NCBI RefSeq assembly: GCF_014268445.2
Contig: NZ_CP077089.1
Location: forward strand, 62,001 to 126,000
Source: Pseudomonas tensinigenes
GTDB lineage: Bacteria; Pseudomonadota; Gammaproteobacteria; Pseudomonadales; Pseudomonadaceae
DNA: 64,000 nt
Direction: 5' to 3'
Below the pieces are notes generated by a model. That model was not told where the DNA came from, searched no databases, and saw nothing but the letters and a program-made list of their open reading frames with translations. The translations under genes were made by a program, and so were the position numbers. Below are positions 1 through 8,818 of this stretch, piece by piece. Numbering within the stretch: the stretch's first letter is position 1; every line of letters begins with the position of its first letter.

Positions 1-588
1 CACATAGTTTTCCAGCGCGGCCACAAACAGCTCGCCGGTCAGCCGATACTGCTCCAGCCCACCTAGCCCAGCGAAGGCTTGCGCGCGCTGATAACAAAAA
101 TTCTCGGCCGTGTTCATGGTCGGGGTACTTGCCACAACAAGATTTTTCTCACTAATCGACCAGTCCTCAACTCCCTCTAGAACCCAACACGCTTGGCGAG
201 AAAAGTTAAAGATTTTGATGTTGCTGTTACCTGCACGCTTATCAACAACGTTGAAATGACTGTCGTCAACCGCTTCGACTTCGACACCTTCGGTCTTTTC
301 TGTGGCTACGGGTGCCATCAGTGGAAATGCCAACGTCGAGCTCTTAACCCCGGTCGTTTGCGGATCAAAATTTCCGCTCTCCCCGGTAGGTTTCAAAACC
401 AGCGACTTCACCGTCATCGCAGTCAACCGCTGCTGAGTTTCAGCATTCGCAGAAAACGCCGGCAGAAACTGGGAAAAGTCCTCGGACGGACATTCATCCG
501 CATAAACGCTGCCATGAAACAGGCTCAACAGCGACGCGGTGAAAACCGCTATCGCGATGCCATTGCTCTTCTTCAAAACACGATTCAT
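1..588 (-). CDS. Exported protein of unknown function, 3' part missing
   Basis: The reading frame opens with ATG at 588 and stays open to the window edge (196 codons), so the C-terminus is not seen. It starts MNRVLKKSNG, followed by a hydrophobic stretch and a VYA-DE signal-peptidase-like site near residue 30, so the product is probably periplasmic. The mature part has three visible Cys and a CWVLEGVEDWSI segment. It begins only 5 bp after the vgrG stop codon, which suggests one transcript with vgrG. Genes placed directly after vgrG often encode effectors or their periplasmic immunity proteins; the signal peptide favours immunity or an accessory role, but this is inference. I recognise no family. 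Confidence 0.7.
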   Translation of the reverse strand, partial: MNRVLKKSNGIAIAVFTASLLSLFHGSVYADECPSEDFSQFLPAFSANAETQQRLTAMTVKSLVLKPTGESGNFDPQTTGVKSSTLAFPLMAPVATEKTEGVEVEAVDDSHFNVVDKRAGNSNIKIFNFSRQACWVLEGVEDWSISEKNLVVASTPTMNTAENFCYQRAQAFAGLGGLEQYRLTGELFVAALENYV

Positions 589-593
589 GTCGA

Positions 594-2630
594 TCACTCG
601 GAAAACACAAAAAAAGCCTTCGGTTTAACTTTCTCAGGCGGCGCATTCAACAACGCCTGATCCATCAAACTCCCCGCCTTATCCTTATCCGCCGCCCCCG
701 GCAGCACCGGCGGTTTAATCCCGATCCCGGTGCCGGAACCAGCCGACCCACCCGCATTGATCTTGATCACCGGCCCAACCACCGTAACCCCACCGCCATC
801 GAGCTTGATAAAGCTCCCACCCCCAAGAATGGTCAGCTCCGTCCCCGCCTCAATAACGATCTTGTCCCCAGCCTTGAGGTGAATCTCTTTCCCCACGCTG
901 GTAAGCTGCGCAGTCCCCAGCTTCACATGCTGGTTCTGCCCAACCGTCAGGTGATCATCCAGCTTCGCTTCAACCTTGCGATCGGAAATCGTGGTGCGGT
1001 GTTCTTCAGCCTTCAGCTCGGTGTAGGTGTTCTTAACCACCGTGTCGTGACGTTCATTGCCGACCCGAATCTTCTGGTCATGCTCAACGTTCTCATCCCA
1101 ATCGCGCTGGGCATGAATGTAGATCTGCTCGGCACCTTTCTTGTCTTCAATGCGCAGTTCGTTGTAGCCGCCACCACCCGGTGAGCTGAGCGTTTTAAAC
1201 ACGCTGCGAGTCTTGTTCGCCGGCAAGGCGTACGGCACCGGGTTTTCCTTGTGGTACAGGCAACCGGTCACCAGCGGTTGGTCGGGGTCGCCTTCGAGGA
1301 AGGTGACGAGGACTTCCATGCCGATGCGCGGGATGGAGATGGCGCCGTAGCGGTCGCCGGCCCAGGAGCTGGAGACGCGCAGCCAGCAGCTGGTTTTGTC
1401 GTCGGCGAGGCCTTCGCGGTCCCAGTGGAACTGCACTTTGATGCGGCCGTATTGGTCGCAGTGGATTTCTTCGCCTTTGGGGCCGGTGACCATCGCGGTC
1501 TGGCTGCCGAGGACGCGTGGTTTCGGGTGTTCGAGGGCCGGGCGATAGAACACGTCCCACGGGGTGGCGAGGAAGGTGTTGCGGTAGCCCTGGTGGAAGT
1601 CGTCCTTGTTGTCGGTGGTGTCGCTGGTCACGCCTTCTTCGAGGACTTGCGGCTGTTTGCCTTCGTGGAAGATTTCGGTGAGCAGCCACAGGTCGTTCCA
1701 CTCGCTGCGCGGGTGGTCGGACATGGCCATGAAGTGGCCGCTGACCAGTTTGGTCTGGTCGCCGCGACCTTCGGCCTGGCGGTAGTCGGCGCGGTGGCGT
1801 TCGAGGGCGCGCTGGCTGAGGAACTTGCCACGGGCGCGATCGATGAAGCGGCCGGGGTAGTCGTAGTCTTCGAGATCTGGCTCGGTGCTCTCGCCTTCGG
1901 GTTTGTAGGCGGCTTCCATTTGCAGGCGCGATTTTTCGAAGTCGTAGTCGCGGCGCGTGGTGCGGCTGGTGCGGGTTTCCAGGCGCAGTTTGAAGCCTTT
2001 GATCACCGGTTCCTCGGCGACCATGCCGCTGCCCTGCACGTACGCAGTCGGCTGGCCGAGATCGGGGAACACGGTCTGGTCGTCGCCGAACACCAGCAGG
2101 TGGCCTTTGTCGCTGTGCTGGAAGTGGTAGTGAATGCCTTCCTCTTCGCACAGGCGCTGAACGAAATGCAGGTCGGTTTCGTCGTACTGCACGCAGTAGT
2201 CGCGATCCGGGCACGGCTGGCTGAGCTGGAAGCTGTAGGCGTTGCCCTTGATGCCGTGTTCTTCGAGGATCAGCGCGATGATTTTCGGCGCCGACATCTG
2301 CTGGTAGATGCGCTGGTTGGTGCGGTGATGCAGGTATTGCAGTTGCGGCACCATCGACACTTTGTAGCGGGTCAGGCGCTTGCCGGCATCGCCTTGGGCG
2401 ACGCGGTAGATCTGCCCGTGAATGCCCGAGCCTTGTGGATCTAATGCGAGGAAGGCCTGCTTGTGCAGCAGTTGTTCGAGGTCCAGATCAGGGTTTTCGC
2501 TGACCAGTTCGAGGTCGAAACGAAACGGTTGGCTGATGCCTTCGGTGCCGGTGAACGACAGCACTTGCAGGTCGCCGACGTAGTCTTCGACCTTGAGGCT
2601 GAAGTGGGTTTCGTTAGCTGGGTTGAACAT
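594..2630 (-). CDS. vgrG: T6SS spike protein VgrG (TssI)
   Basis: Trimeric spike that sits on the Hcp tube and carries effectors across the target envelope. The 678-residue protein has the usual layout: an N-terminal gp27-like part (from ANETHFSLKVEDYVGDLQVLSFTG), the central gp5 OB-fold signature (CDQYGRIKVQFHWDREG, then SCWLRVSSSWAG and GMEVLVTFLEGDPDQPLVTG), and a C-terminal beta-helix with repeated short hydrophobic strands. The tail after the helix is short, Gly/Pro/Lys rich and lacks an obvious enzymatic domain, so this looks like a non-evolved VgrG. It lies 28 bp downstream of the kinase gene at the end of the T6SS operon. It differs from the second vgrG at 26037, which carries a Cys cluster at its C-terminus. 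Confidence 0.96.
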   Translation of the reverse strand: MFNPANETHFSLKVEDYVGDLQVLSFTGTEGISQPFRFDLELVSENPDLDLEQLLHKQAFLALDPQGSGIHGQIYRVAQGDAGKRLTRYKVSMVPQLQYLHHRTNQRIYQQMSAPKIIALILEEHGIKGNAYSFQLSQPCPDRDYCVQYDETDLHFVQRLCEEEGIHYHFQHSDKGHLLVFGDDQTVFPDLGQPTAYVQGSGMVAEEPVIKGFKLRLETRTSRTTRRDYDFEKSRLQMEAAYKPEGESTEPDLEDYDYPGRFIDRARGKFLSQRALERHRADYRQAEGRGDQTKLVSGHFMAMSDHPRSEWNDLWLLTEIFHEGKQPQVLEEGVTSDTTDNKDDFHQGYRNTFLATPWDVFYRPALEHPKPRVLGSQTAMVTGPKGEEIHCDQYGRIKVQFHWDREGLADDKTSCWLRVSSSWAGDRYGAISIPRIGMEVLVTFLEGDPDQPLVTGCLYHKENPVPYALPANKTRSVFKTLSSPGGGGYNELRIEDKKGAEQIYIHAQRDWDENVEHDQKIRVGNERHDTVVKNTYTELKAEEHRTTISDRKVEAKLDDHLTVGQNQHVKLGTAQLTSVGKEIHLKAGDKIVIEAGTELTILGGGSFIKLDGGGVTVVGPVIKINAGGSAGSGTGIGIKPPVLPGAADKDKAGSLMDQALLNAPPEKVKPKAFFVFSE

Positions 2631-2658
2631 AAAGTGCTCCCTGTTCGAATGTCATCCG

Positions 2659-3660
2659 TTACGCCCGAAGTCGCAGACGTTGCAGCCAGGACGAAGTGGC
2701 GCCCAAGGCGTCACGCAATTGTTGGGCAGTGATGGTGCGTTCTGCCGGGTCGAAGCTCAGCGCGGTTCGCAGCGCTGGCCAGCCGTGTTTCGGTAAATTC
2801 GCCGGTGCTTGCAGTTCGCGCTCCAGGTGCTCGTCGCGGGCCTGGGTCGAGGGCAAGCGGCGGAACGGGTGTTTGCCGCCCGCCAGTTCATAGATCACGC
2901 AGGCCACGCCGTATACGTCCGCGCTGGCCGACAACGGTTGGCCCTCAAGCAGTTCGGGGGCGGCGTAGCCTGGGGTCCAGGCGTTGAAGCGTTCGCGGCT
3001 CAGGTGCGGCAGGCCGGGCATCACGCCCTCCTCTGCCTGACCGAGGCCGAAGTCGAAGAGGCGCAAGCCGTCTTCGCTGAGCATGACGTTGCTCGGTTTC
3101 ATGTCACCGTGCAGCACGCCGCGACCGTGGGCGTAGGCCAGCGTGTCGAGCAGCGGCAGGACGATGTCGCGCAGTTCTTGCCACGGCAGGCCGAGGGGCC
3201 GCTCGCAGAGCAATTTGTCCAGGGTCAGGCCACGCATGTATTCCATGGTGATGAAGGCCCGCTGGCAGTCGGTGTCGACTTCAAAGGTGTGCGCACGCAC
3301 GACGTTGTCGTGGCGCAGGCGTCGGGTCAGGGCAAACTCGCTGTAGAGCAAGGCACTGGCGTCCGGCGATTCGGCAAATTCTTCGCTGAGGATTTTCAGC
3401 GCAATGTAAGGATCGGGATCACCGAACTGTTCGTGCAGCAGATCCCGCGCCCGGTAAACGGCGCCCATGCCACCGGCCCCGAGCAGACGCTCGAGGTGGT
3501 AGCGACCGGCGAGTACGTCCGGCAGTGCACCGATGCTGGCCTTGGTCGGCGCCAGCAAAGGCTCTGCCTTGTTTTCCTTGGCGAAGGCGAAGTAGGTCAG
3601 GTTGCTGGCCTGTTCTTCGCTCATCAGCAAGTCATCGACTGAGGATTCGATTTCAGTCAT
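2659..3660 (-). CDS. stk1: Hanks-type Ser/Thr protein kinase of the T6SS (Stk1/PpkA-like)
   Basis: Predicted soluble 333-residue kinase. Visible motifs are the glycine loop GAGGMGAVYRA (residues 61-71), the ATP-anchoring Lys in IALKIL (K89), HGDMKPSN (184-191), DFG (203-205) and APE (234-236). The catalytic loop has HGD instead of HRD, so the kinase is of the non-RD class. No transmembrane segment or sensor domain is seen, unlike the longer PpkA of P. aeruginosa HSI-I; the short form fits Stk1 of HSI-II. Its start overlaps the end of the PP2C gene by 4 bp. The pair probably controls assembly by reversible phosphorylation of the FHA protein encoded upstream; that target is inferred from the better-studied PpkA/Fha1 system. 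Confidence 0.93.
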   Translation of the reverse strand: MTEIESSVDDLLMSEEQASNLTYFAFAKENKAEPLLAPTKASIGALPDVLAGRYHLERLLGAGGMGAVYRARDLLHEQFGDPDPYIALKILSEEFAESPDASALLYSEFALTRRLRHDNVVRAHTFEVDTDCQRAFITMEYMRGLTLDKLLCERPLGLPWQELRDIVLPLLDTLAYAHGRGVLHGDMKPSNVMLSEDGLRLFDFGLGQAEEGVMPGLPHLSRERFNAWTPGYAAPELLEGQPLSASADVYGVACVIYELAGGKHPFRRLPSTQARDEHLERELQAPANLPKHGWPALRTALSFDPAERTITAQQLRDALGATSSWLQRLRLRA

Positions 3661-4385
3661 TGGCGGATCACCACGGCTGTCAGGTTGTCGCGCGCGGCGC
3701 CACGCAGGGCGCCGTCGAACAAACGTTCCAGCGCCACGTGCGGCGCGCTGAGGCTGAGGGCGTTGCCGAGGGCATCGCTGCTCAGGCCCTGATACAAACC
3801 ATCGCTGCAGAGCAAAAACGCGTCACCCGGATAGACCTCGAGTTCCAGCACATCCAGGGTCAGTGTTTCGGCCGCGCCAACAGCTCGGGTCAATGCCTGA
3901 GCCGCCGGATGCGCCGCCGCTTGTTCGACGCTCATTTGCTGCTCGTCGATCAATTGCTGTTGCAGCGAATGGTCCTTGGACAGCTGATACAGCCGCTGTC
4001 CGCGCCACATGTAACAACGGCTGTCGCCGGCCCAGATGCAGGCCGCGCGATTGCCTTCCACCAGCAGCGCGACGACGGTGCTGCCCATGATGCTGTCGTG
4101 GCGTCCGGCGGTGACCGTCAACTCCTGCCCCAAGCGCCGGTTCAGCCAGTGCAGGCACTGGCGGATGGCTTTGAGGCGTTCGTCGAAGTCCTCGTGTTGC
4201 GGCAGTTCAGCCAGGCTGGCGACGATCAACTGGCTGGCGATGTCGCCACCCTGATGACCGCCCATGCCGTCCGCGACCACCCACAGCCCCTGCTGCGGCG
4301 AGTCGAGGAAGGCATCTTCGTTGCGCGCCCGCACCTTGCCCGGGTCGGTACGCGCCGCGCTGCGCCAGGCACTGGCCACCAGCAT
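3657..4385 (-). CDS. stp1: PP2C-type Ser/Thr phosphatase of the T6SS (Stp1/PppA-like)
   Basis: Metal-dependent phosphatase expected to reverse the action of the adjacent kinase. The PP2C motifs are in order: RARNEDAF near the N-terminus, VVADGMGGHQGG, a central SDGLYQGLSSD, and ARDNLTAVVIR at the C-terminus, which supply the acidic residues for the two-metal centre. The frame could be extended upstream, but that extension is Arg-rich shadow sequence inside tssM. The ATG at 4385 shares its A with the tssM stop codon (TGATG), giving a 242-residue protein of typical PppA size, so I chose it. The last 4 bp overlap the kinase start, indicating translational coupling. Confidence 0.93.
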   Translation of the reverse strand: MLVASAWRSAARTDPGKVRARNEDAFLDSPQQGLWVVADGMGGHQGGDIASQLIVASLAELPQHEDFDERLKAIRQCLHWLNRRLGQELTVTAGRHDSIMGSTVVALLVEGNRAACIWAGDSRCYMWRGQRLYQLSKDHSLQQQLIDEQQMSVEQAAAHPAAQALTRAVGAAETLTLDVLELEVYPGDAFLLCSDGLYQGLSSDALGNALSLSAPHVALERLFDGALRGAARDNLTAVVIRQ

Positions 4386-7300
4386 CAGAGCTGCACCGGC
4401 ATACGGAAGGTGCGCAGTACGCCCATGTCGAACGGGTTCGGCGTGCGCTGGCTGGTCAGCAGGTAGTTGGCGCGCAGGCCACCTACATCGGCTTTCAGCA
4501 CCAGCACGTCGCGACCGGTCAGGTACTCGGTCTGCATCAGGTCGAACAGACGGAACAGCGACCATGGGCCGGAGTTCTTCTCGATGCCGATCGGGCGCCC
4601 GGCCATTTTGTCCATGACCAGACTGGTGCGACCGTCTTCAGCATCGGTCGGCCATTTGAACGACATTGGCAGGATCGGACCGTGGCGGTATTCCATGGTC
4701 TTGTCGCCGAACTTGAACTCGGAACGGCTGACCGCCGGATCGAGGGTGTACGGCTCCAGTTTGAACTGCACGGTCGGCTCGGCCGGGTTGATCGAGAAGA
4801 AGCTCTGACGAATCGTCAGTGCCGCCGCCATCTGGTCGAGATACATCTTCGATACCGGCAGGCTATGACCGTCGACGCTGCGCATGCGGTAGTTGCCCGG
4901 ATCGCCGCTGACAAACGGACGCAAGTAGCTGTCGAAGAAGCGGTCGACGGTACCTTGAGCCCGGAAGAACTCACGGAAATCGCTGATCGCTACGTCGCTG
5001 GTGCTGCTGGCGCTGAACGGATAACGCTTGCTGATGGTTTTGCCATACACGCTGTACAGCTCGTTCTGATAACGGCCGTTCAGGTATTGGTAAGCATCGT
5101 TAAGCACCAGACGCCACGAGTCTTCGGCCAGCACGTTGAACCACACGCTGAGCGGACGCGGCAAACGACCGGAGGCATTGCGCAGGTTGGTCAGCGCATC
5201 ACGCTGGCCGCTCATGCGGGTTTTTGCCATTTCGAACGCGGCTTGTTCCGGCGTGCTGGAACGGGCCAGACCGGCCAGTTGCAGTTGCAGGTCGTTGAGC
5301 GCGCTCAGTGCCGGAGTCAGGTCCGCCGCTGGGCCGTTGTTGTCATCGAGCAAACGATGCAGCGGTTCGAAGCGGCGTTGCAGCGACTTCTTCGCGGTGT
5401 CCGGCAGGGTCTTCGCCACGTTCAGGGCCGAAGCCTTGTCCGCTGCGGCGGCGGCAAGTTTGCCAACCTTACCCAGTTTGCCTTTCTGCCCGGCCAGCGC
5501 ATCAGCAGCGTCGCCAGCTTCTTCGACAGGATCTGCAGCGGCTTGGAAGCGGGTGTTCTCACGCACTTCGGTGAGCAATGCCAGCACCGGCGAATTCGCC
5601 GAGGTCAGGCCCGCCAGTTGTTCGGCGCCTTCACCGGCGTCGCTGATCGGCGGCAGGGCTACCTGGCCAACCGCTTCGCTCCAGTAGTTGGCGTAGTCGC
5701 GGAAGTACAGTTGCTCCAGCTCGACCATCAGGCGACGCAAGTCCATGTCGCTGATGCCCGCGCCTTCGCCGAGTACCCAGTTGTCACGCAGGATGTCGGT
5801 GACCAGCGCCGAACCCTGTACCGAGAAATACTGCTGATAACCGGTTTGCGTGTAGAAACCCGGGATCACGTATTCGGTGCCGATAAACAGCGAGCCTTGT
5901 GGACCGAGGTGTTGGCTGAAGCGATAGTCCGGCAGATTGCGCGCCTGCTCGCGGAGCATGCGGTAAACCACCGTCGCCAGCGATTCGCTGCGCAAGACCT
6001 GACGCGCCTGAGTGACCAATTGGTCGTTCAGCGGGTAGATAAACGGCTGCTTCAGCAGACGCTCCAGATGCGTGCTCAGACCGTTCTGTACGGCGGTGTT
6101 GCCGGTGTAGCGCGTCGACCAGTCAGTGGCGACCCAGTCCTTGAGCCACGCGGCATCGCGACGGTCTTTCATGTTCAACATCAGGTACGCGCGCAGGCTG
6201 TTGAGCAGACGGTCGCGGTCCTTCATGTTGGCGCGGATCTGCCCTTCGAGCATGGTCGCAACCCGTGGCAGCAGCTGCTTTTCAAGCTCGCGCTCGTAAG
6301 CCTCTTTGACCACTGGATTGACGTCTTCACCCTGATACAGACCACCACGTTCGTGATACGAAACGTCGCCCTTCTTCGGGAACACCTGGGTCGCGGCGTA
6401 GCTGCTGTCGAGGGTTTTCAGCACGCCCATGGCGTCATCACGCGGCGACAATGCCGTGCGCTGCTGCGTCCAGTTCTGCGCCAGATTGCGCAGGTTTTCC
6501 AGACGCTCGTAGTTGGCCGAGAACCCGCCCGCCCAGAGCATGCCGAACAGTGCCAGTGCCGCCAGTGCGCCGACGTACAACGCACGCTGGCCCCAATGAA
6601 TACGGCTGCGTTCGCGCTTGTCCAGACCGGCCAGATCGGACTCAGGGAAAATCACCTGGCTGAACAAGTGGTGGATGAACCGCGAACGACCGCTGCGCAG
6701 GGTCGGCAGCACACCGGCATTCAAGCCGAGGCTGGCACCGATGCCGGCGGTGGTCGAGTCCATCTCTTGAGTCAGGTGCGGTGCGCTAGTCAGGTAGAAA
6801 CCACGCAGCTGCGTGGCACGCTGATAACGGTTGCCAGTGAACGCCATGTCGACGAACAGGCACAGACGCTCGCCGATCTGCCCGAGTTGATGCGGGAAGT
6901 CGAGGATGCGGCCACGGCGCTGAGTATCGCGCTCGGAGTGCATGCGCATGATCACTTGGCTGTTGAGGCGACGAAGCAGTTCTTCGAACTCGTTGCGCAG
7001 CACAGCGACGTCGGTGCCGACCTGATCCTTGCGGAAACTGGTGCCGAGCACCTGATCGCTTTCTTCGCGGGTCAGTTGATCGAAGAACTCGTCGAAGCCG
7101 AGCAGCTTGTCAGCCTTGCTCAGGACCAGATAGACCGGCACGTCGACGTGCAGTTTCTGATGCACGTCTTGCAGACGGCCGCGAATCTGGCGCGCGAGGG
7201 TGTCGATGTCCTGCTCACTGCCACCGAGCAGGGTTTCCACCGGAATGGTCACCAGCACGCCGTTCAAAGGACGCCCGCGACGACGCTTGCGCAGTAGCTC

Positions 7301-7924
7301 CAGCAACGTCGTCCAGGCACCGCCGTCGACTTCCACATCCGGTTGCGTGGTGTAACGCCCGGCGGTGTCGATCAACACACCGTGGTCGGCGAAGTACCAG
7401 TCGCAATGACGCGTGCCGAGGGTGTCGCGGGTCAGCTTGCGGTCGATCTTGTTGATCGGAAATTCCAGACCGGAAAAATCCAGCAGGCTGGTCTTGCCGG
7501 AAGCCTGCGGACCGATCAGCAGGTACCACGGCAAGTCACTGCGCCAGCGCTCGCTGCGGCCGCGATACAGGCTCGACGTCTTCAGGGTTTTCAGCGCGTC
7601 TTTGAAGCGCGCCTTCAACTCTTTCTGTTCTTCGTCGATCAGCTCTTCGCGGCGAATGCGGTCCTGGCCGTCCTCGCTTTCTTCCTCGGCTTTCTTGCGG
7701 ATACCGCTGCGCCAGCTGACGAAGACCATGGTCAGGCCCCAGATCAGGAACAGCACAGCGATGGTCAGCAAGCGCGCGGTTGCGCTCTCCCAGAACTTGT
7801 AATCATCCACCGCCAACAACGGGCCGACGAACCACACCAGCAGCGCCACGAACAGCACCAGCAGCAAGGTCCAGACCCAGGTCTGGCGCAGGAAGGCGCC
7901 GACTTTCTTGAAAAACTTTTTCAT
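4385..7924 (-). CDS. tssM: T6SS membrane-complex protein TssM (IcmF)
   Basis: Inner-membrane core of the T6SS envelope complex, bridging TssL in the inner membrane to the TssJ lipoprotein. The 1179-residue product has two N-terminal transmembrane helices (about 17-37 and 50-70), a cytoplasmic NTPase-like domain with Walker A GPQASGKTS (138-146) and DTAGRY downstream, and a third helix in the mid-400s (YVGALAALALFGMLWAGG). The large C-terminal periplasmic part follows. An in-frame ATG 17 codons upstream exists, but the start at 7924 (MKKFFKKVG) has a GGGAC ribosome site and begins 13 bp after the tssL stop codon. The Walker A motif is intact, so this belongs to the ATP-binding TssM subgroup. 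Confidence 0.97.
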   Translation of the reverse strand: MKKFFKKVGAFLRQTWVWTLLLVLFVALLVWFVGPLLAVDDYKFWESATARLLTIAVLFLIWGLTMVFVSWRSGIRKKAEEESEDGQDRIRREELIDEEQKELKARFKDALKTLKTSSLYRGRSERWRSDLPWYLLIGPQASGKTSLLDFSGLEFPINKIDRKLTRDTLGTRHCDWYFADHGVLIDTAGRYTTQPDVEVDGGAWTTLLELLRKRRRGRPLNGVLVTIPVETLLGGSEQDIDTLARQIRGRLQDVHQKLHVDVPVYLVLSKADKLLGFDEFFDQLTREESDQVLGTSFRKDQVGTDVAVLRNEFEELLRRLNSQVIMRMHSERDTQRRGRILDFPHQLGQIGERLCLFVDMAFTGNRYQRATQLRGFYLTSAPHLTQEMDSTTAGIGASLGLNAGVLPTLRSGRSRFIHHLFSQVIFPESDLAGLDKRERSRIHWGQRALYVGALAALALFGMLWAGGFSANYERLENLRNLAQNWTQQRTALSPRDDAMGVLKTLDSSYAATQVFPKKGDVSYHERGGLYQGEDVNPVVKEAYERELEKQLLPRVATMLEGQIRANMKDRDRLLNSLRAYLMLNMKDRRDAAWLKDWVATDWSTRYTGNTAVQNGLSTHLERLLKQPFIYPLNDQLVTQARQVLRSESLATVVYRMLREQARNLPDYRFSQHLGPQGSLFIGTEYVIPGFYTQTGYQQYFSVQGSALVTDILRDNWVLGEGAGISDMDLRRLMVELEQLYFRDYANYWSEAVGQVALPPISDAGEGAEQLAGLTSANSPVLALLTEVRENTRFQAAADPVEEAGDAADALAGQKGKLGKVGKLAAAAADKASALNVAKTLPDTAKKSLQRRFEPLHRLLDDNNGPAADLTPALSALNDLQLQLAGLARSSTPEQAAFEMAKTRMSGQRDALTNLRNASGRLPRPLSVWFNVLAEDSWRLVLNDAYQYLNGRYQNELYSVYGKTISKRYPFSASSTSDVAISDFREFFRAQGTVDRFFDSYLRPFVSGDPGNYRMRSVDGHSLPVSKMYLDQMAAALTIRQSFFSINPAEPTVQFKLEPYTLDPAVSRSEFKFGDKTMEYRHGPILPMSFKWPTDAEDGRTSLVMDKMAGRPIGIEKNSGPWSLFRLFDLMQTEYLTGRDVLVLKADVGGLRANYLLTSQRTPNPFDMGVLRTFRMPVQL

Positions 7925-7937
7925 CACACGTCCCTGT

Positions 7938-8813
7938 TTACGGCTGCGACTGCGGTTGCACCGCGGCCGGATCAAGCGGCTGATAAGGTTGCAGAACGGT
8001 GTCGCGCTGCTCGCCCAAGACCCAGGCGAAGCCCGAATACATCACCACCAGACAGACGAAAGTGAACAACACCACCATCCACGCCGGCACGATGCGCACG
8101 AGGTTGCGACGCTGATCGTTCAAGCCTTCCCAGTGCGGCGACAACTCGCGCGGCACGTCGCCACGCAACTGACGAATCTGCCGGTACAGAGCATCGCGGA
8201 TGCCTTCAAGTTCGAGCATGCCGCGTGCCTGTACACGGTACTTGCCCTCGAAACCGAGGGACAGGCACAGGTACATCAACTCGAGCATCGGCAAGTGCTT
8301 GACCGGGTTTTTCGACAGTCGATCGAGCAACTGGAAGAACTTCTCGCCACCGAAGGTTTCGTTGTGGAAGCTGCTCAGCAGGCTCATCTGCGACCATTCG
8401 CTTTCGTTGCCCCACGGTGTGGTCACGACAGCTTCGTCGACCACGGTGCAGAGCACGTAACGCGCGGCCATCACCTGGCTGCTTTCGGCGCCGTTGTGCA
8501 GGGCACGTACTTCAAACAGCTTGAGCCCGGCAGTCAGACGCTCGTTGAGTGCGTACAAGTCTTCGCGGGTTTCGCTGTGCTTGAGGCGCACCACTTCCGA
8601 GAGCAGCTCGGACGAGGCCGCCACCAGCGAATTGAGGCTGATGTTGAACGCTTCTGCCGGGCGCAGGCGCGCGGCGTAGATCATGCGTTCTTCCAGTTGC
8701 TCGAAACGCGGCGGCGCGGCGAAGTCGGTCAGCGGACTCGATGCCGGTCCGTGGCCCTGACGATCGAGCAGGACGGTTTTGTCGTCCTGGTTGTAATCCG
8801 TTTCCTTGATCAT
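7938..8813 (-). CDS. tssL: T6SS membrane-complex protein TssL (DotU), short form
   Basis: A 291-residue protein with a long N-terminal cytoplasmic helical domain (containing AARYVLCTVVDEAVVTTPWG, the conserved core of the DotU family) and one C-terminal transmembrane segment (MVVLFTFVCLVVMYSGFAWV). Only a short periplasmic tail follows, and there is no OmpA-like peptidoglycan-binding domain, so anchoring to the cell wall must come from another protein or be dispensable. The gene lies 5 bp downstream of tssK and 13 bp upstream of tssM, matching the J-K-L-M order of HSI-II loci. TssL docks the baseplate through TssK and forms the inner-membrane complex with TssM. Confidence 0.96.
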   Translation of the reverse strand: MIKETDYNQDDKTVLLDRQGHGPASSPLTDFAAPPRFEQLEERMIYAARLRPAEAFNISLNSLVAASSELLSEVVRLKHSETREDLYALNERLTAGLKLFEVRALHNGAESSQVMAARYVLCTVVDEAVVTTPWGNESEWSQMSLLSSFHNETFGGEKFFQLLDRLSKNPVKHLPMLELMYLCLSLGFEGKYRVQARGMLELEGIRDALYRQIRQLRGDVPRELSPHWEGLNDQRRNLVRIVPAWMVVLFTFVCLVVMYSGFAWVLGEQRDTVLQPYQPLDPAAVQPQSQP

Positions 8814-8818
8814 GTCGG

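Noticed and set aside
4682..7297. 871-codon plus-strand open frame opposite tssM
   Set aside because: It lies wholly antisense to tssM, has the Gln/His/Val/Arg-rich composition of reverse frames in high-G+C codon-biased genes, and shows no family motif.
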